Position numbers and translations under genes: made by a program
Part shown: positions 7,596 to 18,739 of the stretch, one piece after another
How positions within the stretch are numbered: position 1 is the first letter of the stretch
How the letters are laid out: each line of letters opens with the position of its first letter
Assembly: GCA_002238785.1 (NCBI GenBank)
Contig: MPNA01000004.1
Location: forward strand, 1-64,000
From: a bacterium OM1 bin76
GTDB taxonomy: Bacteria > Actinomycetota > Acidimicrobiia > Spongiisociales > ZC4RG35
Reading direction: 5' to 3'
Length of the DNA: 64,000 bases
Notes under the pieces: model-generated
Seen by the model: only the letters and a program-made list of their open reading frames with translations
Told to the model about the DNA's origin: nothing
The model's database searches: none

Positions 7596-8883
7596 GAGGG
7601 CACGCTCCCTGGTGGATGTGGTCCATGATCTCATCCTTGAAATAGGTGGTGATGGCGAGGATAGGGGAGACTGCGGAGGGTCCCAGCGGGCAGATGGTGG
7701 TCATCCGCGGCGGCCAGGCCAGCCCTGGAGAGATATTGTCGGAGATGTCGAGCAGCATGTCGATGTCCACCTCCCGGCCGGAGCCCTCCTCGATGCGACG
7801 TAACACCCGCTCCATCCAGGAGCACCCCTCCCGACAGGGAGTGCACTGCCCGCAGGACTCGTGGGCGAAGAAGCGGACCACCCGTTCGGCGGCCCGGATC
7901 GTGCAGGTGGTCTCGTCCATGATCACTACCGCCCCCGACCCCAGCATGGACCCTGCTTTGGCGGTGTCATCCAGGGTCACCGGCAGGTCGAGGTGAAGGT
8001 CGGGAACGAACCAGGGCGCCGACGCCCCGCCGGGAATCCAGCACTTGAGTGCCCGGTCACCAGGAATCCCCCCGGCAACGTCGAAGATCAACTCTCTCCA
8101 ACTGAGTCCCATCACCAGTTCATAATTGCCAGGGCGGCGCACATGGCCGGAAACGGAAAACAGTCGGGTACCCCGGGATCCATCCGGGCCGATCGAAGAA
8201 AAGGCCTCGCCACCGTTCTCGATGATCCAGGGAACGTTCGACAAGGTCTCCACGTTGTTCACGATGGTGGGCTTCATGTAGAGACCCTTGGCGGCGGGGT
8301 AATAGGGCGGCTTCAACCGGGGTTCGCCACGCCGCCCCTCCAGGCTGTTCAGCAAAGCCGTCTCCTCGCCGCAGATGTAGGCGCCCGCCCCCAGGTGAAC
8401 GGTGACGTCCAGGTCAAACCCGCTTCCCAGGATGTCGGCGCCCAGGTAACCGGCGTCGTAGGCCTCGTCCACGGCGCGCTGAATGCGTCGGGCCGACCGG
8501 GGGTATTCGCCGCGGATGTAGATGAAGGCGTGGTGCACGTCACTGGCGTAAGAGGAGATGATGGTGCCCTCCAGCATCTGGTGAGGATCCCGCTCCATGA
8601 GTTGGCGGTCCTTGAAGGTGCCGGGTTCGGACTCGTCCCCATTGACAACCAGGTAGGCGGGCTTGCCCGGCGCTAGGAATCCCCACTTCACGCCACAGGG
8701 AAAGCCCGCCCCTCCCCTGCCCCGCAGGTTGGCGCCGCGTACCTCTTCGGTCACCTCTTTCGGCGTCATCTTCAGCACCTTGGGAAGCGACTGGTATCCA
8801 CCGGTGGCCAGGTAGCGATCCAAGGTGTGGCTGTCCCCTGGGAACCGGCTCATCCGGTCGGTGATGATGGTCGGATCACTCAC
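7588..8883 (-). CDS. nuoF: NADH-quinone oxidoreductase subunit F (NuoF)
   Basis: 431 residues from GTG 8883, chosen because it overlaps the nuoE stop as GTGAGTGA and gives a normal N-terminus; longer in-frame starts would lie inside nuoE. NuoF is the NADH- and FMN-binding subunit. Seen are the glycine-rich NADH loop RGRGGAGFPCGVKW, the FMN region with YICGEETALLNSLEG, and the 4Fe-4S ligand motif ESCGQCTPCREGC near the C-terminus. It overlaps nuoG at its 3' end. Only the diaphorase-type part of complex I (E, F, G) is here; membrane subunits must be elsewhere if a full complex exists. Confidence 0.95.
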   Translation of the reverse strand: MSDPTIITDRMSRFPGDSHTLDRYLATGGYQSLPKVLKMTPKEVTEEVRGANLRGRGGAGFPCGVKWGFLAPGKPAYLVVNGDESEPGTFKDRQLMERDPHQMLEGTIISSYASDVHHAFIYIRGEYPRSARRIQRAVDEAYDAGYLGADILGSGFDLDVTVHLGAGAYICGEETALLNSLEGRRGEPRLKPPYYPAAKGLYMKPTIVNNVETLSNVPWIIENGGEAFSSIGPDGSRGTRLFSVSGHVRRPGNYELVMGLSWRELIFDVAGGIPGDRALKCWIPGGASAPWFVPDLHLDLPVTLDDTAKAGSMLGSGAVVIMDETTCTIRAAERVVRFFAHESCGQCTPCREGCSWMERVLRRIEEGSGREVDIDMLLDISDNISPGLAWPPRMTTICPLGPSAVSPILAITTYFKDEIMDHIHQGACPLG

Positions 8884-9547
8884 CGTGCTGCCCGTCCTGA
8901 CTCTGGGAGCGAATCGACACAGTGCCCAGCGGGCCGAAGGCAGGGTACGGCCCCACGGCGGAACTGCGATCAAAGGGACCCCAGTCGAAACTTCGCCGAC
9001 CGCCGAACAACTCCTGGAGTTCGGCGCCTCCCACCGTCTCGGGGCGGGCTTTGTTGAGCCACCGGACCATTTCCCGGGCTCTTTCGACGCTTATCCCCTC
9101 GATCAATTCATAGTTGACGGTGACGGCCGGCGCTCCACCGCAGGCTCCTATGCACTCCACATGCTCCACCGTGACCAAGCCCTCGGCACCGCCTTGCTCG
9201 GCCAGGACCTCAGTCTCGTCCTCAATGGCCTTCAAGATCTCATCGGATCCCAACAACATGCAACTGATCGAAGTGCAGCAAGAAATCAGATAGCTGCCGG
9301 GGTCCTCCCTCTTGTACATGGTGTAGAAGGAAGCCACCGACCGCACCTGGGCGGGGGTCAGACCCACCCGTCTGGCCACCTCCCGCATCCCGTGGTCGGT
9401 GAGATAACCCTCCTCTGCCATGGCCAGGTAAAGCAGCGGCATCACCGCCGAGCGAGGCTGGGGATAACTTGCAATGATCTCCGAGGCCCGATTCCGAGTC
9501 TCCTCTGACCATGACTTCCCAACGCTCGGAGAGCGGATTTCAACCAT
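8876..9547 (-). CDS. nuoE: NADH-quinone oxidoreductase subunit E (NuoE)
   Basis: 223 residues. NuoE has a thioredoxin-like fold holding one 2Fe-2S cluster. The four ligands are visible as CCTSISC (two) and CIGACGGAP (two). The helical N-terminal half contains VARRVGLTPAQVRSVASFYTMY, characteristic of the family. There is a C-terminal extension after the cluster domain (about 190-223) without recognisable motifs. It starts 67 bp downstream of the mrp stop on the same strand and overlaps nuoF, so mrp and nuoEFG are likely one transcript. Confidence 0.95.
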   Translation of the reverse strand: MVEIRSPSVGKSWSEETRNRASEIIASYPQPRSAVMPLLYLAMAEEGYLTDHGMREVARRVGLTPAQVRSVASFYTMYKREDPGSYLISCCTSISCMLLGSDEILKAIEDETEVLAEQGGAEGLVTVEHVECIGACGGAPAVTVNYELIEGISVERAREMVRWLNKARPETVGGAELQELFGGRRSFDWGPFDRSSAVGPYPAFGPLGTVSIRSQSQDGQHGE

Positions 9548-9614
9548 TGCTTCCAGATTAGTGGCGCACCGACACCCTAGAATCCCACCCCCTTACCAAG
9601 ACCCGAATGCCGGG

Positions 9615-10700
9615 TTAGCGGATCACCAACTCGGGATGGGAACGAATCCTGGGACGGGCCTTTTCCACCGCGGCGGCAAGCTGGGCAAAGGCCTGGGATG
9701 CCTCGCTGTCCGCAGCCGCCACCATCACGGGAATCCCCCGGTCGGCGCCTTCCCGCATCAAGGGCAACAGGGGAATCCGGGCCATCAACGGAACGCCAAG
9801 CTCTGAAGCCAGTGCCTGGCCCCCACCCGATCCGAACAATTCGTATCGCTTGCCGTCATCACCGGTGAACCAGGACATGTTCTCCACCACCCCGATCACC
9901 TCCTGGTTGACCTGCGCGGCCATCAGCGCGGCGCGGCGCGCCACCCGCTGGGCGGTGGGCTGAGGGGTGGTCACCAGCAGCACCTGGGAACGGGGCAGGA
10001 AATTCTGAATGGAGATGGCAATGTCCCCGGTTCCCGGCGGCATGTCTATCAGCAGGTAATCGGGGCTGTCCCAGAACACGTCCTTGAGGAACTGTTCCAA
10101 GGCCTTGTGGAGCATGGGACCCCGCCAGATAACCGCCCGGTCATCGGGCACGAAATAGTCCATCGACATGGCGTTGACCCCATGAGCGCTGGGAGGGATG
10201 ATGGACTGTTCGATGACCACCGGCGCCCGGTCTATGCCCAGCATCTTGGGGATCGAAAAGCCCCAGATGTCAGCGTCTATCAGCCCCACTGTCTTTCCCA
10301 GTTCCCGCAACGCCAGCCCCAGATTGGTAGCTACCGAGGACTTTCCGACCCCTCCCTTCCCCGAGGAGATGGCCACCACCCTGGTGGGCGAACCGGTCTC
10401 TCCAGGTCCGGGACCGGCGTCGTCGCGGATTCGCGCCATCATCTCTGCTCGTTCGGGGTCGTTCATGACCTCGGTCCGCACATCCAGGTCGGACACCAAA
10501 CCCGATGCTGCGGTCCGCAATCGCTCCACCAGGTCCGCCAGCACCGGATAGTTGGGCACGGGAAGGGCAACCGTCACGGTGGGCGATCCGAACCGCCGCG
10601 TCTTCACCGACCTGATCATGTCCAGCGAACCGAGAGAGCGACCCAGAACCGGATCTTCGACCGCCGCCAGAGCGGCCCCCAAAGCACTCTGAGACGGCAT
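9615..10700 (-). CDS. mrp: Mrp/NBP35 (ApbC) family P-loop ATPase, Fe-S cluster carrier
   Basis: 361 residues. Mrp proteins bind and deliver 4Fe-4S clusters to target enzymes. An N-terminal DUF59-like segment (about 1-90) is followed by the deviant Walker A SSGKGGVGKSS near 115, the switch segment DADIWGFSIPKML, and IDMPPGTGD. The CxxC cluster-binding pair found after ENMS in most homologues is missing; here it reads ENMSWFTGDDGKRYELFG, a form I associate with actinobacterial members. It begins with ATG at 10700 and may be leaderless, since a TATAGT box lies 8 bases upstream. The neighbours downstream are nuoEFG, rich in Fe-S clusters. Confidence 0.92.
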   Translation of the reverse strand: MPSQSALGAALAAVEDPVLGRSLGSLDMIRSVKTRRFGSPTVTVALPVPNYPVLADLVERLRTAASGLVSDLDVRTEVMNDPERAEMMARIRDDAGPGPGETGSPTRVVAISSGKGGVGKSSVATNLGLALRELGKTVGLIDADIWGFSIPKMLGIDRAPVVIEQSIIPPSAHGVNAMSMDYFVPDDRAVIWRGPMLHKALEQFLKDVFWDSPDYLLIDMPPGTGDIAISIQNFLPRSQVLLVTTPQPTAQRVARRAALMAAQVNQEVIGVVENMSWFTGDDGKRYELFGSGGGQALASELGVPLMARIPLLPLMREGADRGIPVMVAAADSEASQAFAQLAAAVEKARPRIRSHPELVIR

Positions 10701-10708
10701 ATTCCATA

Positions 10709-10716
10709 ACTATAAT
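10709..10716. promoter_or_regulatory. Overlapping divergent -10 elements between mrp and the SufR-like regulator
   Basis: The 42-bp gap holds TATAAT at 10711-10716 on the plus strand, 26 bases before the regulator ATG. On the minus strand TATAGT at 10714-10709 sits 8 bases before the mrp ATG. The two boxes overlap, so the promoters would be mutually exclusive. No strong -35 matches were found on either side. The regulator is a natural candidate to bind here. Confidence 0.5.
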
Positions 10717-10742
10717 CTTCTCGGTAGGTCCAAGAGTCAGTC

Positions 10743-11456
10743 ATGCGCCATCAGGTAATCGAAAAGCAAATAGCCGACTTGACCTCTGCACTGGGAGACG
10801 CCACTCGCCGAGCCATCTTCATCGCCGTGCGGGAGTCACCCGAACCACTCACAGTGGGCAAAGTCGCTGAGTTGTTCGGCATTCACCGCAACCTGGCGCG
10901 CCACCACATGGAGAGACTCACCGGAGACGGCTTCCTCCAGATAGGCGCCCGACCTGTGGCTCCCGCCAGAAAGGCGGGAAGGCCTCCAAAGCACTATGAG
11001 GCCACCACTCGCCACATTGAGATCACCTATCCGACCCTGCGTTATGACCTGTTGGTGGAACTTCTCACCAAGATTCTCAGCCGCCTTTCCCCCGAGGACC
11101 TTTCCGAGGTGGCCGAGGAGGTGGGAAAGGAGTATGGGCTGGAGTTGGCCGAAGAGATCGGGACGCCCGCCGACGCGGGTTACGAGGAGGCCATCCGGGG
11201 AGTGATGGGAGCGATGGGCGGGATCGGATTCGCGATGAATCCCGATTGGGAGGCCGGGCACCTGCTGACATATCACTGTCCATTCGGGGAAGCCGCCGTC
11301 AGTCATCCCGAAGTGGTCTGCTCTCTGGACCGCGGGATCGTCTCGGGACTCTTCGAAGCGATAGCCATGTGCTCAGAGACGGTGCTCCACCCCCATGTCG
11401 ATCAACTCGAGGATTGCGTAACCGAGATACCGGTTGAGATCACCATCCGCTCCTAA
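10743..11456 (+). CDS. SufR/ArsR-like winged-helix regulator with C-terminal cysteines
   Basis: 237 residues. The N-terminal wHTH (about 10-85) includes LTSALGDATRRAIF and VAELFGIHRNLARHHMERL, with a wing segment ending GRPPKHY. The C-terminal half has cysteines C179 (HCPFGE), C193 (HPEVVC), C210 and C225, the arrangement seen in SufR-type regulators that hold an Fe-S cluster. It is divergent from mrp-nuoEFG and 9 bp upstream of aconitase, so both flanking units depend on Fe-S clusters. An iron-sulfur-status sensor is inferred. A plain ArsR/DeoR-type regulator with structural cysteines is the alternative. Confidence 0.8.
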   Translation: MRHQVIEKQIADLTSALGDATRRAIFIAVRESPEPLTVGKVAELFGIHRNLARHHMERLTGDGFLQIGARPVAPARKAGRPPKHYEATTRHIEITYPTLRYDLLVELLTKILSRLSPEDLSEVAEEVGKEYGLELAEEIGTPADAGYEEAIRGVMGAMGGIGFAMNPDWEAGHLLTYHCPFGEAAVSHPEVVCSLDRGIVSGLFEAIAMCSETVLHPHVDQLEDCVTEIPVEITIRS

Positions 11457-11465
11457 AAGGAAGCC

Positions 11466-14126
<2,661 letters not shown>

Positions 14127-14163
14127 CGTCCCTTCAAAGGGTCCCGCCCCCGAGCCACGCGCC

Positions 14164-14200
14164 CGGATAGACGGGTCACCACCGCAGACCCGTCTATCCG
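14164..14200 (+). terminator. Hairpin terminator after aconitase
   Basis: A perfect 14-bp stem: CGGATAGACGGGTC at 14164-14177 pairs with GACCCGTCTATCCG at 14187-14200 around a 9-base loop. No U-tract follows, as is common in high-GC actinobacteria. It lies between the aconitase stop (14126) and the converging membrane-protein gene (14252), so it may serve both strands. Confidence 0.75.
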
Positions 14201-14251
14201 AACGGCCGAGACTATATGTTGGAATCCGCTCCTATCAGCGTGGCGAAGATC

Positions 14252-14977
14252 TCAGGCGGCGATAGCCAGGGTGTCGCTCTTCCTGATCAAGACCGCCCCG
14301 AAGACGATGATCCACAGCACCTGAACCAATGCAACCATGTTGCCCATTGCATAAACAACGAAGATGCTGTTCTCCAGGAACGGCGCCAACAGCAACAGGA
14401 AAGGAGCCACCACCGCCGGGGCCACTACCAGCAGGCCGGTCAGCTTCTTGTTGGAACCCATCAGGTTGGCATTCATCACCGAGGTGGCAAAGAGAGCCAC
14501 GCCCGCCACGTTGAGAATGGTGGCAAAGACCAAGAATGCTCCTTCCATCACCAAGAACAACACCGCAGTGTCGAGGGCCGCTCCCATCTCCAAGGCACCA
14601 GGAGGGGAGAACTTGAGGGTCGTGGCCAGCAGGAGGCCCATGCCGAAGGAAGCGGTGCGGATCGCCAGGGCAACCGTAAGAACCATCAACCCGGCTTTCC
14701 GAAGGTGTGCGCGACCATCGGTGTCAGACATGAATCGATGGACACACCAAAATCCGAACAACAGGCCGAAGGAAGCAATGAATCCGACGTTTACCAACAG
14801 TTGGACCATGGCGCTGTTCGACGCGGCCGATTGGACTCCCTGTTGCATCGCAGCTTGAACGCCGTCAGGGTTTTCTCCCGGGAAACTTCCCGGCCGACTT
14901 ATGCTCACCACCAGATCCACCAGCGGCCCGATGAACAAGAGCCATCCTGCGGTTTTTACTGTTCTTTTGGTACTCAC
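14252..14977 (-). CDS. Multi-pass membrane protein, unknown function
   Basis: 241 residues from GTG 14977, preceded by AAGGAGGATCAG. About seven hydrophobic segments are visible, at roughly 10-28, 58-80, 95-117, 133-160, 165-172, 182-205 and 210-232. The pattern resembles small DUF4386-like actinobacterial membrane proteins, but I do not recognise a named family with certainty. Directly upstream lies the C-terminal remnant of a paralogue (14993-15130), whose last 45 codons match residues 197-241 of this protein. No substrate or partner is suggested by the neighbours. Confidence 0.75.
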   Translation of the reverse strand: MSTKRTVKTAGWLLFIGPLVDLVVSISRPGSFPGENPDGVQAAMQQGVQSAASNSAMVQLLVNVGFIASFGLLFGFWCVHRFMSDTDGRAHLRKAGLMVLTVALAIRTASFGMGLLLATTLKFSPPGALEMGAALDTAVLFLVMEGAFLVFATILNVAGVALFATSVMNANLMGSNKKLTGLLVVAPAVVAPFLLLLAPFLENSIFVVYAMGNMVALVQVLWIIVFGAVLIRKSDTLAIAA

Positions 14978-14992
14978 CTGATCCTCCTTATC

Positions 14993-15130
14993 TCAGGACA
15001 ATGTTAGAAAGACATCGGCCTTTCCAATGAGGGCGACACCCAGCAAAGTGGCCCAGATGACCTGCACCAGAGCCAGGATGTTGCCCACCAAGAACACTGC
15101 CTCCGCGTCAAGGCTCCCAAGCCATGGGGT
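14993..15130 (-). pseudogene. C-terminal remnant of a tandem paralogue of the 14252 membrane protein
   Basis: Translation of this stretch gives TPWLGSLDAEAVFLVGN, then ILALVQVIWATLLGVALIGK, then ADVFLTLS and a stop. It aligns with the end of the intact neighbour (APFLENSIFVVYAMGN, MVALVQVLWIIVFGAVLIRK, SDTLAIAA). Everything upstream of this segment is gone; the aminotransferase stop is at 15147. The simplest reading is a tandem duplication followed by deletion of the first copy, removing about 200 codons. The fragment ends 15 bases before the start of the intact copy. Confidence 0.75.
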
Positions 15131-15146
15131 TGGTGAGACCGGTGAG

Positions 15147-16490
15147 CTATCCCGCCACCGTCGGGGCACCGGATGTGTTGATTCTGTGCGACCCCTCTCC
15201 GGAGATCCGCTGTTTGTGAGGCCGTAGCCCGTCCAGGGCCTTCTCCCAAGCCTGCCAGATCTGTGCCATGTCCTCTTCGGAGTGGACTAGGGACAGATAC
15301 ATCTTCTGGCCGGTGGTGAAGATCCCGTTTGCCACCACCCTTTGGGCAACCGCAGCCAAGAAGTCCCAGTTGGCGGTGAGTGTGTCGCGATAGTCGACTA
15401 TCCGCCGTCCGGTTAAAAAGACCTGGATCAGGGGCCCGGCGCCAATCACTTGGTTCGGGATCCCGGCCCCATCGAAGCTCTCCCGCAAGGTTTGCCGGAG
15501 AGACTCTCCTATTTCGAACAGCCTGGCGTAGACGCCGGGTCTCTCCAGCACCTCCAAGGTGGCCAGACCGGCCGTGGTGGAAACAGGGTTGCCGTTGAGC
15601 GTGCCCGACATGAAGACGGAACGGTCGGTGCGCCGTCCGTGGGCCGCCAGTTCCATTATCGACCTGGGTCCGGTGACCGCTCCCATGGGAAATCCCCCAC
15701 CGATGATCTTTCCCAGGCAGGTCAGATCAGGTGAGATACCGTAGTAGCCCTGCGCTCCGCCCAATCCCAGCCGGAATCCGGTCACAACCTCGTCGAAGAC
15801 CAACACTATCCCATGGCGGGTGCACAGTTTCCGTAAACCTTCCAGAAATCCGGGTTCGGGGGAAATGGCCCGCTGCAGGGGTTCCACCACCACTGCCGCC
15901 AGTCGATCAGCGTGCCCGGAGATGATTCGGGCCGTCGCCCCCAGATCATTGAACGGCGCCACCAGGACAGTATCGGAGACCTCCTGCGGCACACCAGCGG
16001 TGTCGGGCTGAGGGACGGGATAGCAGGGTGGGTCCGAAGGAACCCCACTCATCTGGGCATAATCGCTGAAACCGTGAAAAGCGCCCTCGAATTTGAAGAT
16101 CTTCTGCCGACCGGTGACAGCCCTGGCCAGGCGCAGTGCATAACCCACCGCTTCTCCCCCGGAACCGCAGAACTGGATCTGTTCTGCCGAGGGCACATGA
16201 TGGACGATCCGCTCGGCCAAGGCCAAAGCGGGAGGATTGAGGGCGTAATATGTGGTCCCCTCCCCGATTTGGCGGGAGACGGCCTTCATTACCTCGGGAT
16301 GGGCATGTCCCAGGATCAAAGCCCCCGATCCCAGCACGCAGTCAACGAAATCACGCCCGGTGTGGTCCCAGATGCGCGGACCTGCGCCTCTGACCATGAG
16401 CGGCTTGGTGCCGTCGGGCAGAGTCCCCAGCACCAGTCCCCCTCCGGGAAGGAGCCGTCGCCGCTGGTCTAGCGTCCGGGGATCGAACAT
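15147..16490 (-). CDS. Class III aminotransferase (glutamate-1-semialdehyde aminomutase-like)
   Basis: 447 residues, fold type I PLP enzyme. The PLP-binding lysine lies in CLGKIIGGGFPMGA, the aspartate in LVFDEVVTGFR, and the small-residue loop CGSGGEAVGYALRLARA contacts the cofactor phosphate. The N-terminal LPGG segment and overall pattern match the GSA-aminomutase branch, which also contains many amino-acid and polyamine transaminases. No tetrapyrrole gene is nearby, so a role in heme synthesis is not supported. A second, diverged member is at 44559-45851. It is divergent from the CoA-transferase gene across a 243-bp gap that probably holds both promoters. Confidence 0.88.
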   Translation of the reverse strand: MFDPRTLDQRRRLLPGGGLVLGTLPDGTKPLMVRGAGPRIWDHTGRDFVDCVLGSGALILGHAHPEVMKAVSRQIGEGTTYYALNPPALALAERIVHHVPSAEQIQFCGSGGEAVGYALRLARAVTGRQKIFKFEGAFHGFSDYAQMSGVPSDPPCYPVPQPDTAGVPQEVSDTVLVAPFNDLGATARIISGHADRLAAVVVEPLQRAISPEPGFLEGLRKLCTRHGIVLVFDEVVTGFRLGLGGAQGYYGISPDLTCLGKIIGGGFPMGAVTGPRSIMELAAHGRRTDRSVFMSGTLNGNPVSTTAGLATLEVLERPGVYARLFEIGESLRQTLRESFDGAGIPNQVIGAGPLIQVFLTGRRIVDYRDTLTANWDFLAAVAQRVVANGIFTTGQKMYLSLVHSEEDMAQIWQAWEKALDGLRPHKQRISGEGSHRINTSGAPTVAG

Positions 16491-16733
16491 CTCGACCTCA
16501 GATCGGCGGTGTCACTGACGCGGCAGACAACGAGGGCCTCTTCGAGGTGGATAGAGTGTTATTTCTATGTTCATGCTGGCGCAACACCCCAAGGTCGGGC
16601 TCACCGATGCTCTGAGAGAGGATGCAAATTGCCTCCGACTGACCGCCGATACTAACCACCGACCCCTTCCCACACCTTTGACTGATACCCACACCGGGTC
16701 TGCTCACCGGGAAGAAGCAGTTAGAAGGCTGCC

Positions 16734-17930
16734 ATGACAAAAGGACCTTTGGATGGAGTCCGGGTAATCGATATCGCAACCTTGTTCGCTGGCCCTATGG
16801 CAGCCACCATGCTGGCCGACTACGGCGCTTCCGTTATCAAGGTGGAACATCCCCGGGGAGACCCGGTTCGCAACCACGGACACTCCAAGGATGGGGTGCC
16901 TCTGTGGTGGAAGGCGCTCAACCGCAACAAGCAAGCCATCACGCTCAACCTTTCCACGCCTGAGGGTCGCGACCTGTTGCTCCGCCTGGTGGCGGACGCG
17001 GATGTCCTGATCGAAAACTTCCGACCCGGCACCCTGGAAAGGTGGGATCTCGCTCCTGAACTCTTGATGGAGGTCAATCCGGGCCTGGTGATTGCCCGAG
17101 TGAGCGGCTTCGGGCAGTTCGGTCCATACTCCCGCCGACCCGGTTTCGGCACCTTGGCCGAATCGATGAGCGGCTTTGCTTCTCTGACCGGCCAACCGGA
17201 TGGCCCTCCCACTCTCCCACCCTTCGGACTGGCCGACGGAATAACCGGCCTCACGGTGGCCAACGCGGTGCTGATGGCGCTCATGCACCGAGACCGCACC
17301 GGCCAGGGTCGGGGTCAGGTGATCGACTGCGCCATAATCGAGCCGATCATGGCGATGCTGGGACCTCATGCCCTAGTCTACGACCAGTTGGGAATCATCC
17401 AGCCTCGCACCGGCAACCGGTCTGCCAACAACGCTCCCCGCAACACCTACCAGACCCGAGACAACCGGTGGGTGGCCATCTCCACCAGTGCCCAGAGCAT
17501 CGCCGAGCGGGTGGTCCGACTGGTGGGTTACCCAGAGTTGGTGGACGAGCCATGGTTCTCTTCGGCACAGGAACGCGCCAAGCGCAGCGATCTGCTCGAC
17601 AAGTGCGTGGGCGACTGGATCGCCCAGCGTGACTTGGAAGAGGTAGTGGAAGCATTCACTGAAGCCCAGGCGGCGGTGGCTCCCATCTATGACATCTCCC
17701 AAATCATGGAAGACCCCCAGTACCAGGCACTCGACACCATCATTGAGGTGGACGATCCGCAGTTGGGGAAGATAAAGATGCAGAACATAATGTTCCGAAT
17801 GTCCGAGACGCCGGGACAGGTTCGCTGGAGCGGACGACCCGCAGGCGCCGATAACCGGCAAATCTATTGCGAGGAATTGGGTCTCAGTGACCAAGAGGTG
17901 GCCGAACTGACCCGGAAGGGAGTTGTCTGA
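16734..17930 (+). CDS. CaiB/BaiF (type III) CoA-transferase
   Basis: 398 residues. Family III CoA-transferases move CoA between two carboxylic acids through an aspartyl-CoA intermediate. The start MTKGPLDGVRVIDIATLFAGP, the segment ADYGASVIKVEHP and RGDPVRNHG are typical; the catalytic aspartate is probably D168 in GLADGITG. The ATG is in a clear context and the 3' end overlaps the next gene as ATGA. It opens a three-gene unit with a cyclase-family hydrolase and an MmgE/PrpD protein. Acid identity is unknown; a dicarboxylate or a hydroxy or branched acid is plausible given the neighbours. Confidence 0.92.
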   Translation: MTKGPLDGVRVIDIATLFAGPMAATMLADYGASVIKVEHPRGDPVRNHGHSKDGVPLWWKALNRNKQAITLNLSTPEGRDLLLRLVADADVLIENFRPGTLERWDLAPELLMEVNPGLVIARVSGFGQFGPYSRRPGFGTLAESMSGFASLTGQPDGPPTLPPFGLADGITGLTVANAVLMALMHRDRTGQGRGQVIDCAIIEPIMAMLGPHALVYDQLGIIQPRTGNRSANNAPRNTYQTRDNRWVAISTSAQSIAERVVRLVGYPELVDEPWFSSAQERAKRSDLLDKCVGDWIAQRDLEEVVEAFTEAQAAVAPIYDISQIMEDPQYQALDTIIEVDDPQLGKIKMQNIMFRMSETPGQVRWSGRPAGADNRQIYCEELGLSDQEVAELTRKGVV

Positions 17931-18739
17931 TGCCCCCAACCGATTGGGCAACTCTGCGGGAAGGAAGGGTTATAGATCTGGCTCAATCCTGGCACCGCGG
18001 CATGCCGGTCTCCCCCAACCATCCGGCCTTCCAGATGGCTCTGATGAGACGACACGGGGACATGGTCAGACCAGACGGCGGTTCCGCCGCCAACGAGATG
18101 ATCGTTCTAGGAGGTCACGTCGGGACCCATATCGACGCCCTGTGCCATGTCTCCCACGAAGGACTCCTGCACGGAGGGATCGAAACTGATCCCATCACCA
18201 CCAACAACGGTTTCACCCAATTGGGGATTGAAACGGTGCCGCCGTTCTTTTGCCGGGGCGTCTTACTGGACGTCGCCCGAGTTCACGGAGTCGATCACCT
18301 TCCAGCCGGGTATGAGATCACCGTCTCGGATTTAGTCGCCGCCCAAGAAGCTTGTGGGACAGAACTGCAACCCGGTGATGTTGCTCTCGTCCACAGTGGA
18401 TGGAACCAGTTCTGGGATGACCCAGAGGCATTCAGGGGCCAGATCGACGGGGCGCCCGGACCTGGAGAAGAAGCCGGCAACTGGCTGGCGCAGAAGAAGA
18501 TCCGAGCGGCAGGCGCCGAAACCATCGCTTTCGAAGTGATCCGACCTGGCGCCGGACACAGCACGTTACCTGTTCACCGCCAACTCCTGGTCGAGTCTGG
18601 CATTTACATCTTCGAAGCGATGAACCTGGGCCAACTGGCCACCCTGGACGTAGGAGAATTCTTGTTCATAGCCTCTCCCCTCAAGTTGGTGGGAGCCACC
18701 GGTTCACCGATCAGGCCGCTTGCCATTGTCTTCGACTGA
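17930..18739 (+). CDS. Cyclase family protein (kynurenine formamidase-like metal hydrolase)
   Basis: 269 residues. The metal-binding signature GGHVGTHIDALCHVS is present near residue 63 (family form HxGTHxDxxxH). Members include kynurenine formamidase, isatin hydrolase and polyketide cyclase-like proteins, all acting on amide, lactone or lactam substrates. The second conserved block is VLLVHSGW-like (VALVHSGWNQFW), followed by GAETIAFEVIRPG. It is translationally coupled to the CoA-transferase and overlaps the PrpD-family gene. No tryptophan-catabolism genes are nearby, so a KynB role is not supported; a ring-opening or ester-cleaving step in the same pathway is a guess. Confidence 0.85.
   Translation: MPPTDWATLREGRVIDLAQSWHRGMPVSPNHPAFQMALMRRHGDMVRPDGGSAANEMIVLGGHVGTHIDALCHVSHEGLLHGGIETDPITTNNGFTQLGIETVPPFFCRGVLLDVARVHGVDHLPAGYEITVSDLVAAQEACGTELQPGDVALVHSGWNQFWDDPEAFRGQIDGAPGPGEEAGNWLAQKKIRAAGAETIAFEVIRPGAGHSTLPVHRQLLVESGIYIFEAMNLGQLATLDVGEFLFIASPLKLVGATGSPIRPLAIVFD

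Noticed and set aside
15147-16490. HemL (heme biosynthesis) for the class III aminotransferases
   Set aside because: No hem genes are adjacent and two diverged copies sit in catabolic surroundings; only family-level naming is justified.
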